Part shown: piece by piece, positions 1-8,307 of the stretch | How positions within the stretch are numbered: the first letter of the stretch is position 1 | Layout: every line of letters begins with the position of its first letter | Assembly: GCA_964529175.1 (NCBI GenBank) | Contig: CAZGVO010000002.1 | Coordinates: 186,001 to 250,000 of the forward strand | Reading direction: 5' to 3' | Length of the DNA stretch: 64,000 bases | DNA from: JAAFJM01 sp964529175 | Lineage (GTDB): Bacteria > Bacteroidota > Bacteroidia > UKL13-3 | Position numbers and translations under genes: made by a program | Notes under the pieces: model-generated | Databases searched by the model: none | What the model saw: the letters and a program-made list of their open reading frames with translations, nothing else | What the model was told of the DNA's origin: nothing

Positions 1-148
1 TTGGTGATGAGGCCAATATTATATAGGAAGTTAAAGTTGCTTTTTGGGGTCGCTTAGCTAAACCACTAACAATGGCAAAAAAATCGTGCACAAGCTATAT
101 AAGTTTTGCAAATGAACTTATAAGGCCTAAAATCATAAACTACTGGCT

Positions 149-922
149 TTAATTGTTGTATTTGTACTGTATGTAAAATTTGTCTGGCGTCACATTATTA
201 AAAACTAATTTGCCATAGATTGTTTCTACCCCACAATCATTCTTATATGTATAATTCACAATTGAAGATGATGGAAAATTTGTTATTTCGCTTACGTAAA
301 ATTTATTTTCCATTCTTTTATTATCACTTTTGGTCTTATAGCTTATTAAATTATAAAACACAAAAGGAGAATTTGATTTTTCAAATTTCAGTGTTTTTAT
401 TTTATTATTTGTTGGGTACTTTGATAAATCACAATTTACATAAAGTGAATTTGAAACATGAAATTCTGATATGTTAATTAATGATTTTGGAGGAATTGTA
501 CGTTCTGATTTTTCTTCAAAAGAAGTTTCAAAACTAGATGTGTTAGTACCTGATACTTTTGAAGGATTCCAATTCCAATTATTGTAATTAGGGTAAGAAG
601 TTAAGGTAGTTCCGCTACTTGAAGATATAGAAAATATCCTTTTTTGATAATATTCATAAGCTACTCCATTTAAAATATAAAATGTTTTAGATAAGTCAAG
701 TGTTAAGTCGGAATCAGTTTTATTGTAAATACTAAATCCAATTTCACCACCTTCAGCCCATAGGTTATAAGAAACGATGCAATTCGTGTCTTCAAAAACT
801 ATTCTATCTTTTGTTAAAGTTCCATTTTCTGGAATAGTTTTATATACTTGATAGTAATTTGATACTGAAATTGAACAGGACATCAAAAAGATTGAGAAAA
901 TTGGAATAATTAGTTTTTTCAT
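149..922 (-). CDS. Hypothetical surface lipoprotein
   Basis: A 257-residue protein that I cannot assign to a function. It begins with a short hydrophobic signal peptide ending in a lipobox (FLMSC, Cys at about residue 16), so it should be a lipid-anchored envelope protein. The mature part is rich in Ser, Thr, Asn and aromatic residues and looks beta-stranded, with a segment around LDLSKTFYILNGVAYEYY that resembles a type of small Bacteroidota lipoprotein of unknown role. The ATG start is the only one that gives the signal peptide. It stands alone; the flanks on both sides carry no complete gene. Gene reality is well supported, function unknown. Confidence 0.75.
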   Translation of the reverse strand: MKKLIIPIFSIFLMSCSISVSNYYQVYKTIPENGTLTKDRIVFEDTNCIVSYNLWAEGGEIGFSIYNKTDSDLTLDLSKTFYILNGVAYEYYQKRIFSISSSSGTTLTSYPNYNNWNWNPSKVSGTNTSSFETSFEEKSERTIPPKSLINISEFHVSNSLYVNCDLSKYPTNNKIKTLKFEKSNSPFVFYNLISYKTKSDNKRMENKFYVSEITNFPSSSIVNYTYKNDCGVETIYGKLVFNNVTPDKFYIQYKYNN

Positions 923-1095
923 TGTAAGTTTCTGTTTTTTGTTGTGTTTGGTAGTTTTATCACATTAAAAATCATCAGATGCAATTATATTACTATAATT
1001 TTAAATTTTGCGAGTCTACTTTATGTTTTGTTTTGGCAATACACCAAATGCGTACGGAAGTTTTTAGTTCTGTGAGTATTAGCATGGGGATTTGT

Positions 1096-1299
1096 TCAGT
1101 TGAATTCAAATTGCTTTTTTATATGAAGTTTACAGGAATCTAGTATAGGTATAAAAGATTCTTGTTGTGTTTCTTTCCAAAGTTCATCAAGTCCAGTCCA
1201 AAGTTCTCGTATTTTCTCAATTTCTGTGTTTATTTCTGAAATTTTCTTATTGTTTTCAGTATTATAAGGATTGTATAATTTAATAAGTTGTGTGATTTC
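1096..1299 (-). pseudogene. Possible 3' remnant of a small gene
   Basis: Within the otherwise empty stretch 923-1430 the minus strand has 67 open codons ending in TGA, with a natural, charged, helix-like composition (for example KIRELWTGLDELWKETQQ). There is no ATG, GTG or TTG near its beginning and an in-frame TAA lies directly upstream at 1300-1302, next to an 8-nt T run (minus strand). It therefore reads as the surviving C-terminal part of a lost gene rather than an intact one. The family is not recognised. A chance open frame cannot be excluded. Confidence 0.35.
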
Positions 1300-1336
1300 T
1301 TAAAAAAAAGTTTTCTCATAGATTTTTCCCTGCCGC

Positions 1337-1366
1337 TGTTGGTTTTTTAACGAAGCGACACCAACA
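1337..1366. repeat. Short inverted repeat upstream of the DoxX-like gene
   Basis: TGTTGGT at 1337-1343 and ACCAACA at 1360-1366 form a perfect 7-bp stem with a 16-nt loop. It lies 65 bp upstream of the next gene. It could be a regulatory hairpin or debris; apart from this and the coding remnant I see nothing else in 923-1430. Confidence 0.3.
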
Positions 1367-1430
1367 ACATATTATTAAATTAATAGATTGAATATATATT
1401 GCAATGTAAAACTAACCTAAATACCCCAAA

Positions 1431-1793
1431 ATGAAAAATCCAAAGCGTACATTAACCATAGTATTTGGTATAATCATGATAATTGGGGGAGCAATGCATT
1501 TTATTAGACCAGCAATTTATTTGCCTTTCTTCCCTGATCAATGGCCTCAAATAGCAATCATTTACGGAAGTGGAATTTTAGAAATGGTAGTTGGTTTATG
1601 CACTTTAATACCTCGTTATAGCAAGTTTGGTACTTTAGGTATTTTTATTTTGATGTTGGCATTTTTACCACTTCATGTAATAGATATTTTCAAAGAAAAT
1701 CCTGTGGTAGGCAGTAAGTTAATAGCTTTTATACGTTTACCGTTCCAGTTTGTATTGATAGCTTGGGCTTGGTTTATTTTTAAAAAGAAATGA
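1431..1793 (+). CDS. DoxX-like small membrane protein
   Basis: A 120-residue protein with about four hydrophobic segments, the pattern of the DoxX/DoxD-like family. A first helix (TIVFGIIMIIGGAMHF) is followed by a proline/aromatic loop (FFPDQWPQ), a second helix containing an acidic residue (YGSGILEMVVGL), and two more helices before a Lys-rich cytoplasmic tail. Length is normal for the family. DoxX-type proteins sit in the inner membrane and are often linked to oxidative or thiol stress, but the role of this one cannot be read from sequence. It is monocistronic, with low-complexity DNA downstream. The ATG follows an A-rich stretch, usual for Bacteroidota ribosome binding. Confidence 0.75.
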   Translation: MKNPKRTLTIVFGIIMIIGGAMHFIRPAIYLPFFPDQWPQIAIIYGSGILEMVVGLCTLIPRYSKFGTLGIFILMLAFLPLHVIDIFKENPVVGSKLIAFIRLPFQFVLIAWAWFIFKKK

Positions 1794-2092
1794 GAATTGT
1801 GAGATGGGAAATGAGAGATGGGAGTTGAGAAATGGGAAATGAGCAAAGGACAATAGGCAATGAGCAAATAGGTAAATGATAATAAGCAAACTAACTATTC
1901 AACCATTCAACAATCCAACAATTCAATTACGCCTTGCGTGACAACCATCCAACAATTCAACTCCCGATTTATCGGAACAACAATTAAGCTACTAATCAAT
2001 TAATCATTTACAAAACAAAACAATTGATTTTTATTTGAGTTTATAATAGTATCTCTTAAAATTATATATTCGCAACAAACTAAAATACATAT
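1794..2092. repeat. Low-complexity degenerate simple repeats
   Basis: The 298 bp between two plus-strand genes contain runs of related short words: GAGATGGGAAATGAG-type words at about 1798-1870, then CAACCATTCAACAATCCAA-type words at about 1899-1965. No coding potential was seen. The pattern is typical of decayed microsatellite-like intergenic DNA. The promoter of the following dehydrogenase should lie in the last 60 bp, where TATATTCG (2065-2072) is a near match to the phylum's TAnnTTTG element, but the spacing to an upstream TTG is poor. Confidence 0.4.
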
Positions 2093-3232
2093 ATGAATTT
2101 TCAATTTACCGAAGAACACTTAAATGTGCAACAAGCAGCTCGTGATTTTGCTCAAACAGAATTATTACCAGGCGTAATTGAGCGCGATGAGCACCAAAAA
2201 TTCCCAATGGAACAAGTTAAAAAATTGGGTGAACTTGGATTTTTAGGTATGATGGTTGACCCTAAATACGGTGGAAGTGGTATGGATACCATCAGTTATG
2301 TATTGGCTATGGAAGAGTTTTCGAAAGTGGATGCTTCAGCTTCGGTTGTGGTTTCAGTTAATAACTCATTGGTATGCTGGGGTTTAGAAACTTTTGGTAA
2401 TGAAGAGCAAAAACAAAAATATTTAGTGCCAATGGCTAGCGGAAAATGCTGGGGTGCTTTTTTACTTTCGGAGCCAGAAGCTGGTAGCGATGCCACAAGC
2501 CAAAGAACTACTGCTGAAGATAAAGGTGATTATTACTTATTAAATGGTACTAAAAACTGGATTACCAATGGAAGTACTGCTGAGTATTACTTAGTAATTG
2601 CGCAAACTGATGTGGAGAAAAAACACAAAGGTATCAATGCATTTATAGTTGAAAAAAACTGGCCAGGTGTAACAGTTGGTAAAAAAGAAGATAAAATGGG
2701 TATTAGAGGTAGCGATACACACTCTATTATGTTTACCGATGTTAAAGTTCCAAAAGAAAACAGAATTGGTGAAGATGGTTTTGGATTTAAATTTGCTATG
2801 AAAACATTAGCTGGTGGACGTATTGGTATTGCTTCGCAAGCTTTAGGCATTGCTAGTGGTGCTTACGAATTGGCTTTGGCTTATTCAAAACAACGTAAAG
2901 CATTTGGTACTGAAATTATGAATCACCAAGCTATTCAATTTAAATTAGCTGATATGGCTACTAATATTGAGGCAGCTCGTTTACTTTGCTTAAAAGCGGC
3001 TTATTTAAAAGATACGCATGGCGATTATGCTTTAGTTAGTTCAATGGCTAAATTATATGCATCGCAAGTAGCTATGGATACTACTGTAGAAGCAGTTCAA
3101 ATTCATGGTGGTTATGGTTTTGTTAAAGAATACCATGTAGAGCGTTTAATGCGTGATGCTAAAATTACTCAAATTTACGAAGGAACTAGTGAGGTTCAAA
3201 AAATTGTTATTTCAAGAGAAATTTTAAAATAA
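2093..3232 (+). CDS. Acyl-CoA dehydrogenase
   Basis: A 379-residue flavoprotein of the acyl-CoA dehydrogenase family, which oxidises an acyl-CoA thioester to the 2,3-enoyl-CoA in fatty-acid or branched-chain amino-acid breakdown, passing electrons to ETF. The order of parts is canonical: N-terminal helical domain, middle beta domain with the FAD-contact segment LLSEPEAGSDA and the WITNG motif, and C-terminal helical domain with RKAFG, QIHGGYG and the ending YEGTSEVQ. The Glu of YEGT matches the catalytic base position of short-chain and butyryl-type enzymes. Length is exactly typical. The gene ends in a strong hairpin terminator and seems monocistronic. Substrate chain length cannot be fixed from sequence alone. 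Confidence 0.95.
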   Translation: MNFQFTEEHLNVQQAARDFAQTELLPGVIERDEHQKFPMEQVKKLGELGFLGMMVDPKYGGSGMDTISYVLAMEEFSKVDASASVVVSVNNSLVCWGLETFGNEEQKQKYLVPMASGKCWGAFLLSEPEAGSDATSQRTTAEDKGDYYLLNGTKNWITNGSTAEYYLVIAQTDVEKKHKGINAFIVEKNWPGVTVGKKEDKMGIRGSDTHSIMFTDVKVPKENRIGEDGFGFKFAMKTLAGGRIGIASQALGIASGAYELALAYSKQRKAFGTEIMNHQAIQFKLADMATNIEAARLLCLKAAYLKDTHGDYALVSSMAKLYASQVAMDTTVEAVQIHGGYGFVKEYHVERLMRDAKITQIYEGTSEVQKIVISREILK

Positions 3233-3249
3233 TTTTTGAAACAAATACA

Positions 3250-3279
3250 AAAAACCTTGGCCTTTGGGTCGAGGTTTTT
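3250..3279 (+). terminator. Rho-independent terminator after the acyl-CoA dehydrogenase
   Basis: AAAAACCTTGGCC (3250-3262), loop TTTG, then GGTCGAGGTTTTT (3267-3279) pair over 13 bp if two G-U pairs are allowed, and a T run continues after the stem. It starts 17 nt after the stop codon. Confidence 0.85.
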
Positions 3280-3389
3280 TTTTGAGTTTTAATACAAAAA
3301 ACACAAATATTTGAGGTTTAAATCAGTGGCCGTTTTTTTGAAAAAAAATAAAGTACTGAAAGCAACCTTTTTGCAATTAAATATTACTA

Positions 3390-3419
3390 TTTGAATTATT
3401 CAGGCAAAGGTTATATTTG
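3390..3419 (+). promoter_or_regulatory. Bacteroidota-type promoter for the DUF4397 gene
   Basis: TTTG at 3390-3393 and a perfect TAnnTTTG element (TATATTTG, 3412-3419) are separated by 18 bp, matching the -33/-7 architecture known for Bacteroidota sigma factors. The element lies about 63 bp upstream of the ATG at 3483. Confidence 0.7.
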
Positions 3420-3482
3420 CCAATATCTAACCTTATTTTTAATGAATAAGTAATTTTAAAAATAAATACTAAAATATAATAG

Positions 3483-6005
3483 ATGAAACATTTTAACATA
3501 ATCAAGAAATCATTATTTGCTGTGATGGCAAGTGCAGTTTTTTATTCTGCCAATGCTCAAACAGCACGTTTTCAATTAATTCATAATGCTGCTGATCCAA
3601 GTTTGGATACTGTAGATATTTATATTGATGGAAATAAGCTAGATAACGTAGCTTTTAGACAAGCTACTGGTATTATGACGGCTGCTTCATCATCGGTAAT
3701 AATTAATATTAACGATAAAAATAGTGCTGATAGTAGCGATTTAGTTTTGGTTCGTTTTAGCCAAAATTTAGCAGCTAACTCAAACACTGTAATGATGGTA
3801 ACTGGAGTAGCTAATACTGCTAGTTTTGCTGTTAACCCAAATTCATTAAGCACTGCTGTACAGTTAGTTACTAAAACATTAACTACTTGGGCTGCTGCTG
3901 CTAATAGAGTGCAAGTAAATGTTTTTCATGGTGTTACTGATGCTCCTGGAGTTGATTTATTTACCCGTCCAGCGGTAGCAACTGGTACTTTACCAACTAA
4001 TTTACGTTTTGCACAAGCTAATGGTGGTACGCAAGCATTGTTTTTTAACAATACTGCTACTTATTTTGAGGCTCGTTTAACTGGAACTCGCTCAGTAATA
4101 AAAGCATACAGTGCTAATTTGGCTGCATTTAATCAAAAGTTGATCACAGTTTTTGCCTCAGGTTTCGTTTCACCTGCTGATAACCAAAATGGTAAAGGAT
4201 TTGGAATGTTTGCTGTTGATACTAACGGAACAGTAGTTGAATTACAAGAAGCTACAAGAATTCAATTTATTCATAATGCACCTGATGTAGCAATAGGTAA
4301 TGTTGATATTTACTTCAATCAAACTAAAGTGGTGAGTAATTTGGCGTTTAGAGCAGCTTCACCATTTGTTACAGCAAATGCAGGCACAGCCGATGTTTTA
4401 ATATCATCAGCAAATCAAACTGATACTTTACTTTTTATTCCTGGTATTAATTTGGTTTCAGGTAAATCGTATGTGGCTATGGCTTTAGGTTTAAAAGATA
4501 CCACCACTTTTGCTAGCAATCCTGAAGGTTTGAACAGAATGTTTAACGTGTTAGGTTATGATAGTTTGGCTGAAGGTTCGTTGGTAAATAATGCGTTCCA
4601 ATATGTAATTGCTAATGGAACACCTGATGCTCCAGCACTTAATTTTAATAATATTGCAAATCAATCAACTATAGTTTCTGATTTATCGTATGGCGAATTA
4701 ACTCCATTAAGATCAAACAATACCAACTTAATATTTAATATAAGCAATGGCGATAAATCGCAATACAATGGTTCTTATTTATTAAATGCTACTTCGTATT
4801 TAAATCAAAGTGGTGTGGTATTTACTTCTGGTTTCTTTGGTGCTGCTGGAAATCCAACCAATGCTGCTAGCTTTAAAGTTATGGTGGCTTTAAACAACGG
4901 AACTGTAGTGGCTTTAACACGTTTAACCAATAAATTACAAGTTATTCATAACTCACCTGATACCACCATTCGTAAAGTTGATATTTACGCAAATGGAACT
5001 AAAATTGTTGATGATTTAGGATTTAGAAAAACTACAGGCGTGGCTACAACTGATGCTTATGTGCCAGTTAGAATTAATATTACTCGTGGTGATGCTTTAG
5101 ATACAGCTAATGCACTTTGGTCAATTAGTATGTTACCTGATTCTAACTTTAATGTAGCTATTGCACATGGATTTACTGGCGCTGCTTACAGAGCAAATCC
5201 AGAGTCAATTTCAACTGCTTTTGATGTTAAATTAATTAGCCCAGCTAAATTAACTTCTACACTTCCAAACCCAACCAACGAAGTAATCTTTTTCCATGGC
5301 GCGGCTAATATTGGTAAAGTAACTATGCAAGGCGATCAAGAACCATTATTTGTAGCTAGAAATAATTCTTATGGTTCAGTTTATAAATATGCGCCAACTA
5401 AAGGAAATGCAGGTGCTTCGTATTTTGTTTACGATGCATTAACTAATAAAACGTTATATAGTTTTTCTGTTAACTTAGTTGGAAAAAGTGGTTTAGCGGG
5501 TGTATTATTTGCATCGGGTTTAAATTTAAACTTAGGTGTTATTTTCACTCAAAAGCAGTATTATGAAAAAGTTGGAAATGATTCAATATTAAGAACAGAA
5601 ACCGTTAAAACTGCTGTAAATAAACAAGATTCAATATTATATGCAGCTGATAGCAATTTAAATTTAGGCTTCTTTATTGCTTGGAGTAATGGTCAAATTG
5701 ATGCATTTACTAGAGATAGAGTTTTAGGTGTTACTGAAACTGCCACTCTTAAAGCTAATAACTTGGTAGTTTACCCTAATCCTGCAAGCGATAAAGTTTC
5801 AGTAATGGTTAATGCTACTAGCAGCAATAATGCTCAAGTAAATATTATTGATATCAAAGGTGCAATTGTTAAATCAATGGAAAATAAATTGGTTTCGGGT
5901 TTAAATGTAATGGAACTTTCAGTTGCTGATTTACCTAAAGGAATGTACTTTGTTCAAGTAACTTCAAACGAAGGAACAAGCACTAAAAAATTAGTAATTG
6001 AGTAA
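3483..6005 (+). CDS. DUF4397-repeat secreted protein with T9SS sorting domain
   Basis: An 840-residue exported protein. It has an N-terminal Sec signal peptide (cleavage near YSANAQ), then at least three repeats of the DUF4397 type. Each repeat opens with a near-identical motif: LIHNAADPSLDTVDIYIDG at about residue 33, FIHNAPDVAIGNVDIYFN at about 260, VIHNSPDTTIRKVDIYANG at about 488. The last 80 residues (YPNPASDKVSVMVN to KKLVIE) are a type A T9SS sorting domain, so the protein should be exported through the outer membrane and attached to the surface. DUF4397 modules are beta-rich and of unknown function, perhaps adhesive. It has its own promoter and a clear terminator and is not in an operon. 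Domain assignment is good, biological role unknown. Confidence 0.88.
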   Translation: MKHFNIIKKSLFAVMASAVFYSANAQTARFQLIHNAADPSLDTVDIYIDGNKLDNVAFRQATGIMTAASSSVIININDKNSADSSDLVLVRFSQNLAANSNTVMMVTGVANTASFAVNPNSLSTAVQLVTKTLTTWAAAANRVQVNVFHGVTDAPGVDLFTRPAVATGTLPTNLRFAQANGGTQALFFNNTATYFEARLTGTRSVIKAYSANLAAFNQKLITVFASGFVSPADNQNGKGFGMFAVDTNGTVVELQEATRIQFIHNAPDVAIGNVDIYFNQTKVVSNLAFRAASPFVTANAGTADVLISSANQTDTLLFIPGINLVSGKSYVAMALGLKDTTTFASNPEGLNRMFNVLGYDSLAEGSLVNNAFQYVIANGTPDAPALNFNNIANQSTIVSDLSYGELTPLRSNNTNLIFNISNGDKSQYNGSYLLNATSYLNQSGVVFTSGFFGAAGNPTNAASFKVMVALNNGTVVALTRLTNKLQVIHNSPDTTIRKVDIYANGTKIVDDLGFRKTTGVATTDAYVPVRINITRGDALDTANALWSISMLPDSNFNVAIAHGFTGAAYRANPESISTAFDVKLISPAKLTSTLPNPTNEVIFFHGAANIGKVTMQGDQEPLFVARNNSYGSVYKYAPTKGNAGASYFVYDALTNKTLYSFSVNLVGKSGLAGVLFASGLNLNLGVIFTQKQYYEKVGNDSILRTETVKTAVNKQDSILYAADSNLNLGFFIAWSNGQIDAFTRDRVLGVTETATLKANNLVVYPNPASDKVSVMVNATSSNNAQVNIIDIKGAIVKSMENKLVSGLNVMELSVADLPKGMYFVQVTSNEGTSTKKLVIE

Positions 6006-6026
6006 ATAATCATTTCACAATAATTT

Positions 6027-6056
6027 AAAACGAGCTAAGGTTTCTTAGCTCGTTTT
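6027..6056 (+). terminator. Rho-independent terminator
   Basis: AAAACGAGCTAAG (6027-6039), loop GTTT and CTTAGCTCGTTTT (6044-6056) make a perfect 13-bp stem followed by T residues, 21 nt after the DUF4397 gene. Confidence 0.92.
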
Positions 6057-6080
6057 TTTATGTAATACCATTTGATATTT

Positions 6081-6467
6081 ATGCTACGCAATAGAAAAGT
6101 TTACTTGCTGTTAATTCCCTTTGTAATGTTTTTAGGCATATTATCGCGAAAGTTTAGTTACTTATTGCCTGAAATAATAAATACTTACTTAGGCGATGCC
6201 ATTTGGGCTGCCATGATTTATGTTATGATGGCGTTTGTATTTGCCAATAAATTACCAAAACAAATAGCAATTTTCAGTTTGTCATTTTGCTATGCAATAG
6301 AGTTAAGCCAATTATACCATGCACCTTGGATTAATGCTATTAGAAACACAACCTTTGGCGCTTTGGTACTAGGTTCTGGCTTTCTTTGGAGCGATTTATT
6401 GGCTTATGCTTTAGGGGTTTTTTGTTGTTTTGTAGTTGAAATTAAATATAATCAAACATTTTCATAG
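6081..6467 (+). CDS. DUF2809 family membrane protein
   Basis: A 128-residue inner-membrane protein with about four hydrophobic helices. The segment IELSQLYHAPWINAIRNTTFG followed by LGSGFLWSDLLAYALG is the diagnostic core of the DUF2809 family. I chose the ATG at 6081 rather than the TTG three codons earlier. The family function is unknown. It is separated by 20 bp from the downstream lipid A deacylase-like gene on the same strand, so the two may be cotranscribed and the protein may have an envelope role, but that is only context. Confidence 0.8.
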   Translation: MLRNRKVYLLLIPFVMFLGILSRKFSYLLPEIINTYLGDAIWAAMIYVMMAFVFANKLPKQIAIFSLSFCYAIELSQLYHAPWINAIRNTTFGALVLGSGFLWSDLLAYALGVFCCFVVEIKYNQTFS

Positions 6468-6487
6468 CTGTAGTTGTTTAATCCAAA

Positions 6488-7567
6488 ATGAAATGGAAAG
6501 TTTTATACTTGTGCTTGGTTTTTGGTTTGAAATGTTTTAGTCAGCCCCAAGAACTGTTGAATTTAAAAGGCTTTACCCTTGGTTCTCATTATGGATTTAT
6601 TTTTGCGCATAGCGAAGATGTTCAAAATACAGCAGGTGCCAATCCTAATGGTGTAGAGTTAATTTATACTACTCAAAATTTAACTGAAAAATCGTGGCAA
6701 AACTGTAATTGTTTTTTAAATACTGGTTTTGGCATTAATTACTTTGATTTTGACAATGCAGTTCTTGGAAAAGCCGCATCCATATTTTATAATTTTGAAC
6801 CACAATTTAAACTTACCAAAAAATCTAAATTACTTTTTGATGCCTATGGAGGCCTTTCATTTTTAAGTAATCCTTATCATGCTAACTCTAATCCAACCAA
6901 TAGAAGTTACAGTTTGCCAATTAGTATTTACGTTGGCTTAGGAGTTGGAGTACAATATGCATTTACCAAACAATTTCAATTATCGTTAGTTGGTAATTAT
7001 TTGCATATTTCTAATGGTGGCATCAAAGACCCAAACAAAGGCATTAATTGGCCTACAGCCAATATTAGATTAACTTATAATCCAGCTCATAATGAGCTAC
7101 CTAATTTTACTAAAAAAAATGCCAGTTATTTAAAACAAAAAAGATTTGATATTGGTACTTTTATTAGTTCTAAAACTGTTGCAATTGGAGAAAAGGAACG
7201 TTTTTTAATTTATGGATTGAATGCAAATTATAGTCATCAAATTGGTCGTATTAATGCATTAACTCTGGGTAATGAACTCATAATAGATAATGCATTGAAA
7301 GAAAATCTTAAACGAAATAATCTAGATAAAAGTAATTTGAGATATGGACTAACATTGGGGCATGAGTTTTTGTTAGGCAATTTTATTTTCTCGCAACAAT
7401 TGGGTTATTATTTATTTAATGAATCAACTTATTTTAGTAATGTTTACCACCGATGGGGTTTATTATACAAAACAAAAAGCAACCTGAACATGGGTGTAAA
7501 TTTATTAGCCCATGCCCAGGTTGCTAATTTTATTGATTTTAGAGTGGTTTATTCGTTCAGAAAATAG
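6488..7567 (+). CDS. PagL-like lipid A acyloxyacyl hydrolase / outer-membrane protein
   Basis: A 359-residue exported protein (signal peptide ending near KCFSQ) resembling the acyloxyacyl hydrolase/PagL family seen in Bacteroidota. The region YLHISNGGIKDPNKGINW at about residues 170-188 carries the family's His-Ser pair (H-x-S), the proposed catalytic residues that remove a 3-O-acyl chain from lipid A in the outer membrane. Alternating hydrophobic strands before and after fit a beta barrel. Bacteroidota members are longer than the roughly 170-residue Proteobacterial PagL, with extra C-terminal strands as here. The likely effect is lipopolysaccharide remodelling. It ends at a convergent junction with the next gene. 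Family call is good, enzymatic activity inferred. Confidence 0.78.
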   Translation: MKWKVLYLCLVFGLKCFSQPQELLNLKGFTLGSHYGFIFAHSEDVQNTAGANPNGVELIYTTQNLTEKSWQNCNCFLNTGFGINYFDFDNAVLGKAASIFYNFEPQFKLTKKSKLLFDAYGGLSFLSNPYHANSNPTNRSYSLPISIYVGLGVGVQYAFTKQFQLSLVGNYLHISNGGIKDPNKGINWPTANIRLTYNPAHNELPNFTKKNASYLKQKRFDIGTFISSKTVAIGEKERFLIYGLNANYSHQIGRINALTLGNELIIDNALKENLKRNNLDKSNLRYGLTLGHEFLLGNFIFSQQLGYYLFNESTYFSNVYHRWGLLYKTKSNLNMGVNLLAHAQVANFIDFRVVYSFRK

Positions 7568-7568
7568 C

Positions 7569-7583
7569 ACTATATGATATAGT
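7569..7583. repeat. Short palindrome at a convergent gene junction
   Basis: ACTATAT G ATATAGT is a perfect 7+7 palindrome in the 20-bp gap between two convergent genes. Without GC pairs or a T run it is a weak terminator candidate at best. Confidence 0.3.
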
Positions 7584-7587
7584 CGAC

Positions 7588-8301
7588 TTAAGATTTTATC
7601 AGTTTTGTATCCTTCCAAAGCAAATATGCTCCATATGTAATTGTAATAAAGCCAATTACGAAAAAGCTCCAATTGTAGTGTGTAGGTTCGTAATGTTTAA
7701 ATACTACCAACATTTTTTCAGGAGCTAAATTGTTTTTACCTAAAAATAATAGTTGTAAATAATCAATAACAAAAGTGCCAATTATAATCAAGCAGCCTCC
7801 GGCTAATACTAAATGGTGTTTTACTTTAAAGCGTACTTCATAGTTTTTACTTTCGAGCCATAGCACTAAAAAAGTTAAACCTATCATGCTAAGCGATACC
7901 AAACAAGGCGCTAACACTGGTCCAATCCAAGGTACAGGTAATAAGAACAAAATATCCCAAGTAAAAACACTTGCAGGCCAGTTTAAAAATATCTTTAAGA
8001 ATACGTAGTAAAAAATATCCCAAACACCAAAACTAAATAAGAAAAATACAAATCGTTGTGCTTTGGTTTTTCCTGTTAAATAGCCAATTGCTGCAAGCAT
8101 AATAATGGTGGCTAATTCGCGCCAAAGTTCAACAACTACAATATTTCGTTTTATATCAACCAAAGGGAAATTGAATCCTGCCGGGTAATACATTTCGCGG
8201 ATATAAATTACTACCGCACTTTCTAAAAAGCCCATGGCAATGCTAAAGGCTGTAAGCCAAACTATAGTTTTGGTCATGTTGGTTTGATGGTTGTTGTTCA
8301 T
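7588..8301 (-). CDS. Polytopic membrane protein of unknown function
   Basis: A 237-residue protein with about six hydrophobic helices and no motif that I recognise. A conserved-looking polar loop (ESAVVIYIREMYYPAGF, then ELWRELATIIMLAAIGY) lies between the first helices. It is the last gene of a minus-strand run of five, 6 bp after the DUF4173-like gene, so it is probably cotranscribed and may work with that protein. The ATG start follows an A-rich leader. Function unknown. Confidence 0.72.
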   Translation of the reverse strand: MNNNHQTNMTKTIVWLTAFSIAMGFLESAVVIYIREMYYPAGFNFPLVDIKRNIVVVELWRELATIIMLAAIGYLTGKTKAQRFVFFLFSFGVWDIFYYVFLKIFLNWPASVFTWDILFLLPVPWIGPVLAPCLVSLSMIGLTFLVLWLESKNYEVRFKVKHHLVLAGGCLIIIGTFVIDYLQLLFLGKNNLAPEKMLVVFKHYEPTHYNWSFFVIGFITITYGAYLLWKDTKLIKS

Positions 8302-8307
8302 AGTTTA

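Noticed and set aside
1..148. End of a gene at the left window edge
   Set aside because: Short open codons at about 7-57 end in TAG without recognisable content; nothing supportable.
220..477. Plus-strand open frame opposite the first lipoprotein
   Set aside because: It is the reverse of a well-supported lipoprotein gene and lacks any protein-like pattern.
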